Source of the DNA: an uncultured Muribaculaceae bacterium
GTDB taxonomy: Bacteria > Bacteroidota > Bacteroidia > Bacteroidales > Muribaculaceae
Length of the DNA: 46,314 nucleotides
Direction: 5' to 3'
Assembly (NCBI GenBank): GCA_910585275.1
Contig: CAJUCW010000030.1
Location: forward strand, 1 to 46,314
The position numbers and the translations under genes are program-made. This document shows positions 15,479 to 24,644 of this stretch, piece by piece (position 1 is the stretch's first letter; every line of letters begins with the position of its first letter). Below the pieces are notes generated by a model that ran no database searches, was not told the origin of the DNA, and saw only the letters and a list, made by a program, of their open reading frames with translations.

Positions 15479-15922
15479 ATGAAAACCAAAGAAGTAGATT
15501 TCATAGCCCAAAGATACAAAAAAGGCAGATTCTCTCCTGATGCAGGCTGGCATCGTCTCGACATTGCGCCCGCATCTATATGGAGAAGATATAGGGTTGC
15601 AGCAGCGGTGGCTGCCACAGTCATACTTTCTGCAACAGCGACAATCCTATACAGGGAATATCATCTTAATGATGTGCCGCAACAGGCTATGCCTGTTGTA
15701 ACCGATAACCCGTTGGCGGTAGTGAAAGTCATAGACTTTGAGGACACTCCGTTGCCCGAGGTCGTCAAGAGAATAGAATCGGTTTATAACGTAAAAATCG
15801 ACAACATCCCTGACAATCCTGATGATTATGAATTGTCGTTACACTACGAAGGCACACCTGCCGACCTCATATCCGTTATCAACGACATATTGGAAACACA
15901 AATGACTGTTATTGAGAAATGA
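15479..15922 (+). CDS. DUF4974 anti-sigma-like membrane protein
   Basis: A 147-residue protein. A short cytoplasmic part (about 1-35) is followed by one membrane segment (about 38-58, VAAAVAATVILSATATILYR) and a periplasmic domain matching DUF4974 of FecR anti-sigma factors (VIDFEDTPLPEVVKRIESVY, LSLHYEGTPADLISVINDIL). The middle FecR domain is missing, so it is a minimal version. It should couple the STN domain of the next gene product to the ECF sigma at 14309. The ATG at 15479 is preferred over a TTG at 15470. Its stop overlaps the next start as ATGA. Confidence 0.75.
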   Translation: MKTKEVDFIAQRYKKGRFSPDAGWHRLDIAPASIWRRYRVAAAVAATVILSATATILYREYHLNDVPQQAMPVVTDNPLAVVKVIDFEDTPLPEVVKRIESVYNVKIDNIPDNPDDYELSLHYEGTPADLISVINDILETQMTVIEK

Positions 15923-18330
15923 AACTGTTTGTCTTGTCCATAATGTTGTGCGTCAGTGCCGTGTGCATGGCGCAGAATGTCACCATCAGGGCAGTAAACC
16001 AACCTGCTTCGGTCGTGTTTCGAAGCATCGTAGAGCAAACCGGAAAGAATTTCGTTTATTCATCCGAACTGCTTAGAGATATGCGTGTTTCGGTAGAGGT
16101 CAAAAACAAATCTCTGAAACATACACTCTCAATTATTTTCAAAGATTCGGACATAGAGTATAAAATTAAAGGTAAAAACATAATTCTCAAAAGAAAACAG
16201 AGGCCTAAAAAAGACAAGCGGAAAAACGCAATCCCTGCCGTTACACCATCTGGAATCAAGGTATCCGCTACTGTGCCGAAAATGCTCGATGAAATCATCG
16301 TCTTGTCACGTCTTGAGGCTTCGGCTGTAGAAACGTCGGAGATTGGAGCAAAAAAACTAACCTCCCGTGAGATTCTAAATACCCCTGTTCTATTCGGAGA
16401 AAGTGACGTGATCAAGGCGTTGCAGATGCAACCGGGTGTATCGGTAGGCCAAGAAGGCATGGCGGGTATGAACGTGCATGGAGGCAACGCTGACGAAAAC
16501 TTGTATATGCTCGACAACGTGCCGTTATATCAGGTGAACCACTTTGCCGGATTGTTTTCTGCCTTCAATGCGGAGGCAATCAGATACATCGACTTTTTCA
16601 AGTCCTCAATTCCGGCGAAATATGACGGGCGGCTATCCTCCTATCTTGATGTCCGCACCAAGAATGGTTCTCGGGAAGGTCATCACGGCTCATTCAGACT
16701 GGGACTTACTTCAGGTGCATTCAATATCGACGGACCGATTGGGAAAAAGACAACCTATTCCGTGGCACTGAGACGGTCGTGGTTCGATGTGCTGTCAATC
16801 CCGATGTTGGCGTTGGTTAATTCATCGGATGATGAAGAAAAAATCAGATTCCGCTATGCCTTCATGGATCTGAACGCCAAGGTGACACATCGCTTTTCAA
16901 ATAAGGCGACAGGATTTGCTTCGGTCTATTTCGGCAATGACATACTAAAGACCGGGTCTTCTGACAAACATGTGCCGGAATACGGATGGTATGATGATGA
17001 CAAGGCTGACTTCCACTGGGGCAATCTTGTGGTGCAAATGGGTCTTAATCACAGGCTCAACCCATTGATGTCCGCAGAGTTCACTGCTGCATACACCCGA
17101 TATTTTTCAAGAATGAAACATGACTGTATGTCAACGGAGATTACAAGTGACGGCATTACGGAGTCACATTCCCTATCCAAGACCAACAACAATATAAACG
17201 ACTGGATATTCCGTGCTGATTTCGATTGGCGACCGAACGAAGAAAACCGGATACGCTTCGGAGGCAACTATATACTCCACTCATTCCTGCCGGCAAGAAC
17301 CGACCGTAACTATACCGTCGGTACCACACAGACAATTACCCGGGATTCGACATGGGCATATACCGCCAATGAAGCCAACATCTATATCGAAGACGATTGG
17401 CGGATAAATGAAAAATTCAGATTGAATGCCGGACTGCATCTATCGCTGTTCAACATCGACAGTAAGACCAATTACGGATTCGGACCCAGATTATCCTTCA
17501 GCTACCACCCTTCCGATAACTTGGCAGTAAAAGCCGCCTATGCACGGACAAACCAATATGTGCATCAGCTTTCCCAGACATATCTGTCGCTGCCGACAGA
17601 CCAATGGTTGCCTGTCACAGGCCGATTCAAGCCTCAGAACGCCGACAAGATTTCAATTGGCGCGTACTGGCAGTCGGATAACAATGTATTTGCAACATCG
17701 GTCGAAGGATACTGGAAGGTGATGCGTAATCTTGTGGATTACCGTGATGAATACTATCTCCAACCTCCGACAGAGATGTGGAACGCCCAGCTATGTTCAG
17801 GCAAGGGAACGGCAAAAGGCATCGACTTCAAAATAGAGAAGCTCTATGGAAAGCTGACAGGTCATATTTCCTATTCACTCGCGTGGTCGGACCGCACTTT
17901 CCCTGACAAAAACGGAGGCCTTACCTTCCCTGCCCGTTTTGACAACAGGCATACAATCAACATTCTGCTCAACTGGAACATCAGTGACAAGGTGTGCCTC
18001 AATGCAGCATGGACGGGACATTCGGGCAACCGATTTACCTTGCTGCCACAGGTCTGGGAATCTCCAGAATTCGGCAATAGCTATAGTGGCGATGAATCTC
18101 CGTTGAAGACAAGGGTCAATAACTATCAGCTGCCGTTTTATCACCGTCTTGACCTTTCCTGCACGGTGCGCAACAAACATGGTTACTGGACTTTCGGCCT
18201 TTTCAACGCATACTGCCACATGAATACCGTAGCAATTAGGAGAGCGTATAACAACGCCAATCGTCCCGTGTTCCAGAAAGTGAAACTATTACCATTAATT
18301 CCCTCAATTTCCTATACATGGCAATTCTAA
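15919..18330 (+). CDS. TonB-dependent receptor with N-terminal STN signalling domain
   Basis: An 803-residue protein. Signal peptide (1-18, CMAQ), STN domain (about 20-90: VTIRAVNQPASVVFRSIVEQ, FVYSSELL, then DIEYKIKGKNIIL), a linker, a plug (about 150-250: DVIKALQMQPGVSVGQEGMAG, MNVHGGNADENLYMLDNVPL) and a barrel ending in SYTWQF with terminal phenylalanine. The CarboxypepD_reg-like domain found in many relatives is absent. STN domains signal ligand binding to a periplasmic anti-sigma domain, here the DUF4974 protein one gene upstream. The stop overlaps the next gene by 13 bases. The substrate is unknown. Confidence 0.92.
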   Translation: MKLFVLSIMLCVSAVCMAQNVTIRAVNQPASVVFRSIVEQTGKNFVYSSELLRDMRVSVEVKNKSLKHTLSIIFKDSDIEYKIKGKNIILKRKQRPKKDKRKNAIPAVTPSGIKVSATVPKMLDEIIVLSRLEASAVETSEIGAKKLTSREILNTPVLFGESDVIKALQMQPGVSVGQEGMAGMNVHGGNADENLYMLDNVPLYQVNHFAGLFSAFNAEAIRYIDFFKSSIPAKYDGRLSSYLDVRTKNGSREGHHGSFRLGLTSGAFNIDGPIGKKTTYSVALRRSWFDVLSIPMLALVNSSDDEEKIRFRYAFMDLNAKVTHRFSNKATGFASVYFGNDILKTGSSDKHVPEYGWYDDDKADFHWGNLVVQMGLNHRLNPLMSAEFTAAYTRYFSRMKHDCMSTEITSDGITESHSLSKTNNNINDWIFRADFDWRPNEENRIRFGGNYILHSFLPARTDRNYTVGTTQTITRDSTWAYTANEANIYIEDDWRINEKFRLNAGLHLSLFNIDSKTNYGFGPRLSFSYHPSDNLAVKAAYARTNQYVHQLSQTYLSLPTDQWLPVTGRFKPQNADKISIGAYWQSDNNVFATSVEGYWKVMRNLVDYRDEYYLQPPTEMWNAQLCSGKGTAKGIDFKIEKLYGKLTGHISYSLAWSDRTFPDKNGGLTFPARFDNRHTINILLNWNISDKVCLNAAWTGHSGNRFTLLPQVWESPEFGNSYSGDESPLKTRVNNYQLPFYHRLDLSCTVRNKHGYWTFGLFNAYCHMNTVAIRRAYNNANRPVFQKVKLLPLIPSISYTWQF

Positions 18331-19298
18331 AACACATAATACCGATATTGTCAGTCTTTTTGCTGACAGGATGTTACGAGGACTTCAACCCGGAGATTGA
18401 CACTAAGCCGGTGCTTTGTCTGAACTCCCTGATAACAGCCGGGAAACCGATTGAAGTGGATATTACACACACATGGATGTTCAATGATGAAAAATCGGAG
18501 AGGAATCATGATGTCAAGGATGCTACTGTGACCATTCTTGTAAACGAGAGGATTGTCGGCTCAAATTATCTACCGAAAGAGGGAGACAAAATCCGTATTG
18601 TTGTTGAGAGTCCGACTTACGGCACGGCAACAGCCGAAGTGGTTGTTCCTTTTGCTACTCCTATCGGAAATGTCAAGGTCTCTCCAACGGTGACAAACAT
18701 TTGGAAAGGTGATGAAGATTTCTTCCATTATGAGATGTTAGCTGATATTACATTCAATCTTAATGTCGAGCTGGACGTCAATGATCCGGAAGGTACAGAC
18801 AATTATTATCATTTCGGTTACAACTGGTCAGGTCGGGATACTGACGGCTCACCGACATTATCTATCGGCCAATTCGAGTATAATTCCGAACCGATATTCA
18901 AAGAACACATCGGAGTATTTGAGACAGTAATGGGTAATGACGATGATACGAATTTCGTATTTTTCACCGACCGACAGTTCTCGGGAAAGACTTATACGCT
19001 TCATCTCAATTTCTCAGACAACTCCTTTCATGTCAAGTCGCAGGAATATGATGAATCTCGACTTGAATGTGGCTTGAATCTCTGTCTCTCCACTGTCTCA
19101 CAGAGTTACTACAACTGGGCGGTGTATAAATGGAATGCAGATGAAGGTATCATAGGAGACCTTTCAGACATCGGTCTCGCGGAATCCAAGTGGGGTTACA
19201 GTAATGTTTCCACAGGAGCCGGAGTTGTAGCGGCACAGGCATCGGCAAAAATTACCATTGATTTGAAAGAATTTATTAAAACAACATTAAACAAATAA
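18318..19298 (+). CDS. DUF4249 surface lipoprotein
   Basis: A 326-residue lipoprotein with signal peptide and lipobox LLTGC (Cys near 19). The mature part fits DUF4249: VLCLNSLITAGKPIEVDITHT, the VKDATVTILVN strand, an YLPKEGDKIRIVVESPTYGTA-type block, and a late YYNWAVYKW. DUF4249 proteins regularly sit downstream of TonB receptors in Bacteroidetes and are probably surface partners of the receptor. The start codon lies inside the end of the receptor gene in another frame, indicating tight coupling. Confidence 0.88.
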   Translation: MAILKHIIPILSVFLLTGCYEDFNPEIDTKPVLCLNSLITAGKPIEVDITHTWMFNDEKSERNHDVKDATVTILVNERIVGSNYLPKEGDKIRIVVESPTYGTATAEVVVPFATPIGNVKVSPTVTNIWKGDEDFFHYEMLADITFNLNVELDVNDPEGTDNYYHFGYNWSGRDTDGSPTLSIGQFEYNSEPIFKEHIGVFETVMGNDDDTNFVFFTDRQFSGKTYTLHLNFSDNSFHVKSQEYDESRLECGLNLCLSTVSQSYYNWAVYKWNADEGIIGDLSDIGLAESKWGYSNVSTGAGVVAAQASAKITIDLKEFIKTTLNK

Positions 19299-19300
19299 GA

Positions 19301-19336
19301 TGAAAGAGTTACTTTTTATCGCAACTATGTTGTGAA
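19301..19336 (+). pseudogene. Possible gene-start remnant with early stop
   Basis: Two bases after the lipoprotein stop, ATGAAAGAGTTACTTTTTATC begins a signal-peptide-like frame (MKELLFIATML) that stops after 11 codons; another frame continues TVFSFSSC-stop. The rest of 19337-19490 shows no coding frame. It looks like the decayed start of a further lipoprotein gene of the operon. Confidence 0.35.
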
Positions 19337-19491
19337 CAGTTTTTTCCTTTTCTTCTTGTTAGGAAGATGCCCGTTCCCATGATATGAGAGTTCTCCAACC
19401 ATGACCGAGAAGTGCTCTTGGCAGTCTATTCGCCGGACTATTTGTATCAAAATGCATGCTTTTATGTGCATCGAATTACAAAAATAATACG

Positions 19492-19499
19492 TATCTTTG
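19492..19499 (+). promoter_or_regulatory. -7 box TATCTTTG before the lipoprotein gene
   Basis: TATCTTTG fits TAnnTTTG and lies 26 bases before the chosen ATG at 19525. No clear TTG is at the expected -33 distance. Confidence 0.5.
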
Positions 19500-19524
19500 T
19501 AATTCGAACGCTAATTTTATAGTT

Positions 19525-20505
19525 ATGACGATTTGCTTACTTGAATGTATCGGCAATACGAAGGCATTCCGTAAATCAAGGCTTCTAACATCGAATGTTT
19601 TCACGGCCATCATATACCTTTGTCTGTTTTCATTGACATCCGCATGCAACGATGATGTCTTCATTGATAATACAGATCTTCCCGAGTATTCTGAAATCAC
19701 CATCAGTGGAGATGACGGATATTGGTCCAGAGCTTATAATCGAAAAGGGCTCGAACGCATTTATTTCAGTTTTTCGGAAGGGAAGACGGAGTACGTAAAA
19801 TATTTTGATGTGAAAGGAGACGAGGTCGATTCGAATTGTCCTGCCTCCGAACTTAGAAATATTTTATACGAAGACCCTTTTCAATATTATGATATTGGAT
19901 TTCATGGAGATATGATTTATGTCAACACTTATTATAATTCCACGAGGAAAGATAATTATCTGACTCTTCTTTTTGAATATGATTATGGCTTGACAAAGGA
20001 AATCTCCATCAACATAACCCCGGGCGAACCTTATTGGTTGTTCCCTAATTATGAAGGCGAGATAGTTCTTGAAGAGAATATTGATGAACTTTCTTTTAGA
20101 CAAAGCTTCGTCAACAAGGGGCATGTTCCACAACGTATGGAGGTATATCCCTATCGTTCAAGCCGATGTTCTGCCATTGTAACTATGGAGAGGGATTGGT
20201 CTAAAGGTCTGGTTGTTGATATGGCCTTACCCACTTTCGATGGAAGTGAATGGATTCTTCGGGAATATTCTGAGGTTGCACTCGGTGAATATCAATCATT
20301 CGACTTCCCTGATAATACTTCAGAAAAAATTAGTGTTGAAGTCCCTGCCAATTCAAAATGCACTGTGACATATACTCTCCATTATACCCGAGCCGTACAA
20401 AAAGGGTTTATGTTGGTCCATACTTCCGGCTTTCAGATGGAGGAAGAATTTACATGCACCTCTGTTTATCCCACCAATTATGATTACACTGTAAGCTATG
20501 AATAA
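19525..20505 (+). CDS. Lipoprotein of unknown function
   Basis: A 326-residue protein. The ATG at 19525 is chosen because it lies just after a promoter box; an upstream frame start would lie inside the promoter. The N terminus is long and basic before a hydrophobic stretch and LTSAC, a plausible lipobox. The mature part is rich in beta strands (YWLFPNYEGEIVLEENIDEL, VPANSKCTVTYTLHYTRAVQ) and acidic and aromatic residues, like a surface-exposed all-beta protein. I do not recognise a family. Its stop overlaps the acyloxyacyl hydrolase start by 8 bases, so the two are co-translated. Confidence 0.65.
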   Translation: MTICLLECIGNTKAFRKSRLLTSNVFTAIIYLCLFSLTSACNDDVFIDNTDLPEYSEITISGDDGYWSRAYNRKGLERIYFSFSEGKTEYVKYFDVKGDEVDSNCPASELRNILYEDPFQYYDIGFHGDMIYVNTYYNSTRKDNYLTLLFEYDYGLTKEISINITPGEPYWLFPNYEGEIVLEENIDELSFRQSFVNKGHVPQRMEVYPYRSSRCSAIVTMERDWSKGLVVDMALPTFDGSEWILREYSEVALGEYQSFDFPDNTSEKISVEVPANSKCTVTYTLHYTRAVQKGFMLVHTSGFQMEEEFTCTSVYPTNYDYTVSYE

Positions 20506-21688
20506 AAAAGCATTCCTAATAATCGCAGCGTTATTATCCGGTTTTTCTTCCCTTATTGCCGACGATTCAGTGCCGTCCGGTTTTTCACGTCCTTTGGAAT
20601 GGCGTGTAGGATTCGAGGTTTCTCCGGCTTGGGTTCCCGGCACTAACAGTTTTCTAAAAGGACTCAATGATGAAAACAAGCATATAAACACAAATCTTTC
20701 AAGCGACATCCGGGCGGCATTCGCTTTCAATCCGTCTTCACGGGAAGGCGTCCTTTTCAAAGGTTTATATCAAGGTGTTGGAATCGGTGTCAATTCTTAT
20801 TTCGCTGGAGATTTGCTCGGCACTCCCCTTTCGGCATACGTTTTTCAAGGAGCTCCTTTCTTTCATTTCAACGACAGGTTCTCGCTCGGCTATGAATGGC
20901 AATTCGGTGCTGCCTTCGGATGGAAGCATTATGACTCGCAGGCTCCCGACAACAATGCTTGTGTCAGCACCTCTGTCACCGCCCATATGGGGCTCGCCTT
21001 GAAAATGAATTATAGTCTCTCGGACAGATGGCGGCTTTCCGTTGGGATTGCGGCAAACCACTATTCCAACGGAAACACATCCTGGCCGAATGCAGGCTTG
21101 AATTCAATAGGTGCTTCGTTAGGAATTGATTATATCATCAATCCGCAAAACAATTCATTTATAGATAAGCCGGCTTTAGAAGAGGATGCCGACCGGCATA
21201 AGTGGCTTTTTGACATTATGGCGTTCGGGGCATGGCGTAAACGGGTTGTCAGTGTCGGCAACCCTCCGGAACCGCAACTGTGTCCCGGCAAATTCGGCAT
21301 ACTCGGGATGCAGTTTTCTCCTTTATATAAACTCAACAGATGGGTGGCGGTAGGTCCGGCACTTGATCTGCAATGGGACGAAAGTGCCAATCTGGAAACA
21401 TATTGGATAGAAGGAACGTCGAAGGAAAGTATAAAATTCGAACGTCCTCCTTTCGGCAAACAGTTAAGTGTAGGCGTTTCGGCACACGCCGAGTTGACCA
21501 TGCCCATTTTTTCGGTAAACGCCGGAATGGGGTATGATTTCGTGAATCCGAAAGGCGACAAACGTTTTTATCAGTCGCTGACATTAAAAACATTCGTCAC
21601 GAAAAACCTATATCTTAATGTAGGGTATCGTCTCGGCAGTTTTAAAGACCCCCAAAACCTCATGCTCGGCATCGGCGTCCGCCTCTAA
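20498..21688 (+). CDS. PagL-like acyloxyacyl hydrolase (lipid A 3-O-deacylase type)
   Basis: A 396-residue protein, about twice the size of classical PagL as is usual in Bacteroidetes. A signal peptide (1-21) is followed by an outer-membrane barrel with the HYSNGNTSWPNAGLNSIG motif near residues 187-204, which carries the catalytic His-x-Ser and following Asn of the PagL family. It is expected to remove an ester-linked acyl chain from lipid A at the outer membrane. The last strand LMLGIGVRL ends in a hydrophobic residue. It is co-translated with the upstream lipoprotein. The full catalytic triad cannot be verified by eye. Confidence 0.8.
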   Translation: MNKKAFLIIAALLSGFSSLIADDSVPSGFSRPLEWRVGFEVSPAWVPGTNSFLKGLNDENKHINTNLSSDIRAAFAFNPSSREGVLFKGLYQGVGIGVNSYFAGDLLGTPLSAYVFQGAPFFHFNDRFSLGYEWQFGAAFGWKHYDSQAPDNNACVSTSVTAHMGLALKMNYSLSDRWRLSVGIAANHYSNGNTSWPNAGLNSIGASLGIDYIINPQNNSFIDKPALEEDADRHKWLFDIMAFGAWRKRVVSVGNPPEPQLCPGKFGILGMQFSPLYKLNRWVAVGPALDLQWDESANLETYWIEGTSKESIKFERPPFGKQLSVGVSAHAELTMPIFSVNAGMGYDFVNPKGDKRFYQSLTLKTFVTKNLYLNVGYRLGSFKDPQNLMLGIGVRL

Positions 21689-21747
21689 AACAATTAGAAT
21701 TTCACAGCCCTCTCTATCCTGAGGCATTTGAACCCGAATTTGTAGGG

Positions 21748-21764
21748 ACATGCCTCCGGCATGT
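21748..21764. repeat. Small palindrome ACATGCC-TCC-GGCATGT
   Basis: A seven-base perfect stem with a three-base loop, preceded by TTGTAGGG. It resembles the REP-like 'TTGTAGGG...' palindromes scattered in intergenic regions of gut Bacteroidales. It lies in the 139-bp gap after the hydrolase gene and could also weakly terminate it. Confidence 0.5.
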
Positions 21765-21827
21765 TTGATTACAACATGATATCCAACAATTTATAGAATA
21801 GATACAAATGAAACTTCTTATTTGAAA

Positions 21828-22172
21828 TTAAATGTTCTTCAAATAAGAAGTGATTTGCTCTAATAGGGTCGGTAAATCTTGTGTATAAACATTATAAATC
21901 TCATCTGATGTCACCTGATAATATCCATGGACAAGAATATGTCGCATACCTATAATTTGACGCCACGGAGTATTCGGATGGGCTTCTTTAAATTCTGTTG
22001 ATAGTTTATATGCTGCTTCTCCAATGATTTCAATATTCTTAACTACAGCAAAGAATAGCATGGAATTGGTTATAAGGTCATTTTCCGAACGGCCTTTCAT
22101 ATATGAGTTAACGTTGTGGATAGCATCTACAATGTGTTTCAGACGTAGATGGTCTCTAAGCGTTTCTCTCAT
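21828..22172 (-). CDS. hepT: HepT-family RNase toxin
   Basis: A 114-residue all-helical protein of the HepT/DUF86 family. It contains the RX4HXY motif as RHILVHGY (about residues 77-84), the RNase active site and the site of AMPylation by the partner antitoxin. GEAAYKLS and the helix before the motif also fit. The start lies inside the 3' end of the antitoxin gene (17-base overlap), the standard MntA-HepT order. In known systems HepT cleaves tRNA or mRNA ends when not modified. All key residues are present, so the pair appears intact. Confidence 0.88.
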   Translation of the reverse strand: MRETLRDHLRLKHIVDAIHNVNSYMKGRSENDLITNSMLFFAVVKNIEIIGEAAYKLSTEFKEAHPNTPWRQIIGMRHILVHGYYQVTSDEIYNVYTQDLPTLLEQITSYLKNI

Positions 22173-22452
22173 AAATTAGTATTTTATCAATATTAACTTC
22201 TTTACTGACCTCCGGATATAATGATTGCTCATTTACAAGATCCACAGGCCGTTTAAGTAAATCTTCAAGGTCTATAAGCATGGCGGCATGGCGTAGGAGA
22301 CTAATTTTGGCGTTTTTATCAAACGATACAAGAATATCTACATCGCTGTTTTCCGACTCTTCACCTCGTGCGTAGGAGCCAAATAGCCACGCTTTTACCA
22401 CAGGTTGTGTGGCGAAAAAAGTGCGGAGTTTATCTAAAAGCGAACGCGTCAT
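22156..22452 (-). CDS. mntA: MntA-family nucleotidyltransferase antitoxin
   Basis: A 98-residue minimal nucleotidyltransferase. The GSX10DXD motif is visible as LFGSYARGEESENSDVDILV. The ATG at 22452 (MTRSLLDKLR) is chosen because the promoter box CAAATATA (minus TATATTTG) lies only 22 bases before it; the longer frame would overlap that promoter. MntA AMPylates the tyrosine in the RX4HXY motif of HepT and so silences it. It overlaps the toxin gene by 17 bases. Confidence 0.88.
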   Translation of the reverse strand: MTRSLLDKLRTFFATQPVVKAWLFGSYARGEESENSDVDILVSFDKNAKISLLRHAAMLIDLEDLLKRPVDLVNEQSLYPEVSKEVNIDKILIYERNA

Positions 22453-22473
22453 ACCGGTTTTCGTTTTGTGTGG

Positions 22474-22481
22474 CAAATATA
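22474..22481 (-). promoter_or_regulatory. -7 box of the mntA-hepT operon
   Basis: CAAATATA on the plus strand is TATATTTG on the minus strand, matching TAnnTTTG, about 22 bases before the mntA start codon. The leader is short. Confidence 0.55.
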
Positions 22482-22552
22482 AAGGTAATTTATTTAATAA
22501 CAAAATAAATTAGTGAAGTAGTTTGATTATTTCTCAAGTTTCTTATCACTTT

Positions 22553-24202
22553 TCAGAATCGGTATTGAATTGAGGCGAGTATCGAACGTGGTCTGATTCT
22601 AAATGAATGTTCCGAACGTGACAGCGTGCCATAGTTTACATATTCATAATTGCGCCGGTTAAGAAGGTTGTTTGCAGTTAGTGAAAACCTGATTCTATTA
22701 CTTGCTTTCCACACTGCCGACGCATCTAACAGAACAAGATTTGCGATGTTGCCTTCCGGGAAACGGGTAAGAAAATGTTCGGTCCCGACCGTGAAATGGA
22801 TATCGTCGTTAGGAATGATAGTGGCGAACAAATTCTGATGGAATGTGTGATAGTCGTTTATCTTATCATCTATATCCAGTCTCGAAAAACCATATTCTGC
22901 CTCATAATTTAATGATAAGAAACATGCGACGCTCCCTTTGAAATATGGTTTTATGCCGGCTGTTGTCTGCCGATAAGGTATGACGGCGTTATCGCGCATT
23001 GATGATGCGGATGCGTATGAAGTGTTTGCATCCGCTCCCACCACCATTTTGCTATGTCCGAGTCCTTTGCTGAATCCTCCTTTAAAATACCACGAATCGT
23101 TGTCTGAAATCCGGTCTGTGTATGTGGATATAATGAAATCATCTACAAATAGTTGATTGCTCATCATGGAACTTCTGCTATAATTGTAGGTTGCCGAAAG
23201 ATTGAAGAAAAGCGATTTCATCGGATTCCGATAGCGGTAAGACAATGTGGCAGCTGCGTCGCTCGCATATTTATTGGGATTGTCAGCGATGAAAAGATTG
23301 CGATAGTCCGACAACACCGGCACGTTCACATTAAGATATGCTTTAGGTGCATTGAGCCTATAAGCTACCGAGCCCGACAATTCCGATTTCGCAGTTAATT
23401 GCCGCCAAATATTTATTCTTGGCGATATATTCACGTAGTCGTATTGCCCTGCGATTGAGTGGTGCAGCCATCTGAGAGGGATACGGCATGATATTCGCCA
23501 CCCGTTTCTGTCGTAATCAATCTGAGGCGATGTGTAAAGATTCGACAGGAACGCTTCATGCACCCCGTTGTTGTCAAACTCACCAAGACCGGTCAACCGG
23601 TTGTTCATCCTGTGGTAGTTCAGGTCAAGTCCGGCGGTAAGGTAATATTTCCAGAATCGTTTCAGTTTCCCGAACTGCGTTTCCGTTGTGCTCCTGAAAT
23701 CTGTTGTTCCGATGCTCTGCTCAGCATCTCCGCTGCCCGAAACGAGAAGACGGTAGGGACGATGCAACAACGTATGGCGTGATATTAGGGTAAACAGTTT
23801 TTTTTCATTCCTCTTCACCAACTTTAAATCGTTTTCGACCGAGAAATTTCTTCTATCGGCACGTTGGGAATGGTTGAACGAACCGGTAATGGCGGAGTTT
23901 GATTTATCCCATATTCCCGACAGTGTCAGTTTGTCTTGCAGATAATAGCCACGCTTGTTTGTCTCGCTTTTGAATTGTGCCGTGAGGGCATGGTTTTGGC
24001 TACGTTGATTATTCTTTTGAATAAACGTGGGTATCTGTGTACTGAAATAGTCGGTCACTACTCCCGAATTATAGACAAGACGGTCTCCCATATAGTCGAG
24101 TCTCAGTCGCATTGAGGTGTCGCCGGTCTTCCATGCGGTGATGGCATTGGCGAGCCACGAAAGGTTGTCGCGTGTCCTTTTCTCCGACAGCGGCGCATCG
24201 AC
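22553..24202 (-). pseudogene. N-terminally truncated outer-membrane beta-barrel receptor
   Basis: About 550 residues of the C-terminal barrel of a large receptor (intact relatives have roughly 850-950 residues with an N-terminal carboxypeptidase-like domain and plug). The frame continues upstream of the first ATG (24112) as APLSEKRTRDNLSW...ITAWKTGDTS to about 24200 and then loses family similarity next to the response-regulator remnant. The end YRF with terminal phenylalanine is intact. No signal peptide or plug remains, so it cannot be exported. It is probably one side of a deletion. Confidence 0.8.
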
Positions 24203-24204
24203 CG

Positions 24205-24567
24205 GTTGACGACGACCTTAAAAATTCAATGCTCCTTAAACGTTTTATTGAAGCGGAGGGCTACGAAGTTATATATGCCAACAACGGCAACGTGGGTCTG
24301 GAAATGTATAAGGAAACCCGGCCTGACCTGATTCTTCTTGATATAAATATGCCCGAACTCGACGGGTTCGAAATGGCAAGACTTATCCGCCAGAACGACA
24401 AAAAGGTGATTATTTTCTTCCTGACTGACCGCACAGATAAGGTTGATTGTCTCCATGTTTTTTCACTGAAAGGTAATGACTATATACCGAAGCCGTTTTA
24501 CCCCGAAGAGCTGATTGCAAAGATTAACGAGCGAAACCCAAAGAGCCGAAACGAGGACCATCGTTAG
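24205..24567 (+). pseudogene. Truncated response-regulator receiver domain
   Basis: From VDDDLKNSMLLKRF the frame follows an OmpR-type receiver: LILLDINMPELDGFEMA (phosphoacceptor Asp), IIFFLTDRTDKVD and DYIPKPFYPEEL. The first strand before VDDD is missing and is replaced by about 11 codons (from ATG 24172) that are antisense sequence of the truncated receptor. The DNA-binding domain after the receiver is also missing: the frame ends NERNPKSRNEDHR. Both ends are therefore broken. It may once have regulated the neighbouring receptor, as the intact pair at 10-14 kb does. Confidence 0.8.
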
Positions 24568-24584
24568 GTCGCTAAATGAATCGT

Positions 24585-24611
24585 CACCGAGAGTAAATAC
24601 AACTCTCGGTG
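24585..24611. terminator. Hairpin between convergent remnants and the SecD-head operon
   Basis: CACCGAGAGT (24585-24594) pairs exactly with ACTCTCGGTG (24602-24611) around a seven-base loop. It lies between the plus-strand regulator remnant and the end of the minus-strand sigma operon, so it may terminate in both directions. Confidence 0.6.
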
Positions 24612-24644
24612 GCGTATATAATTTACTCTTTTGTAAAATATAAT

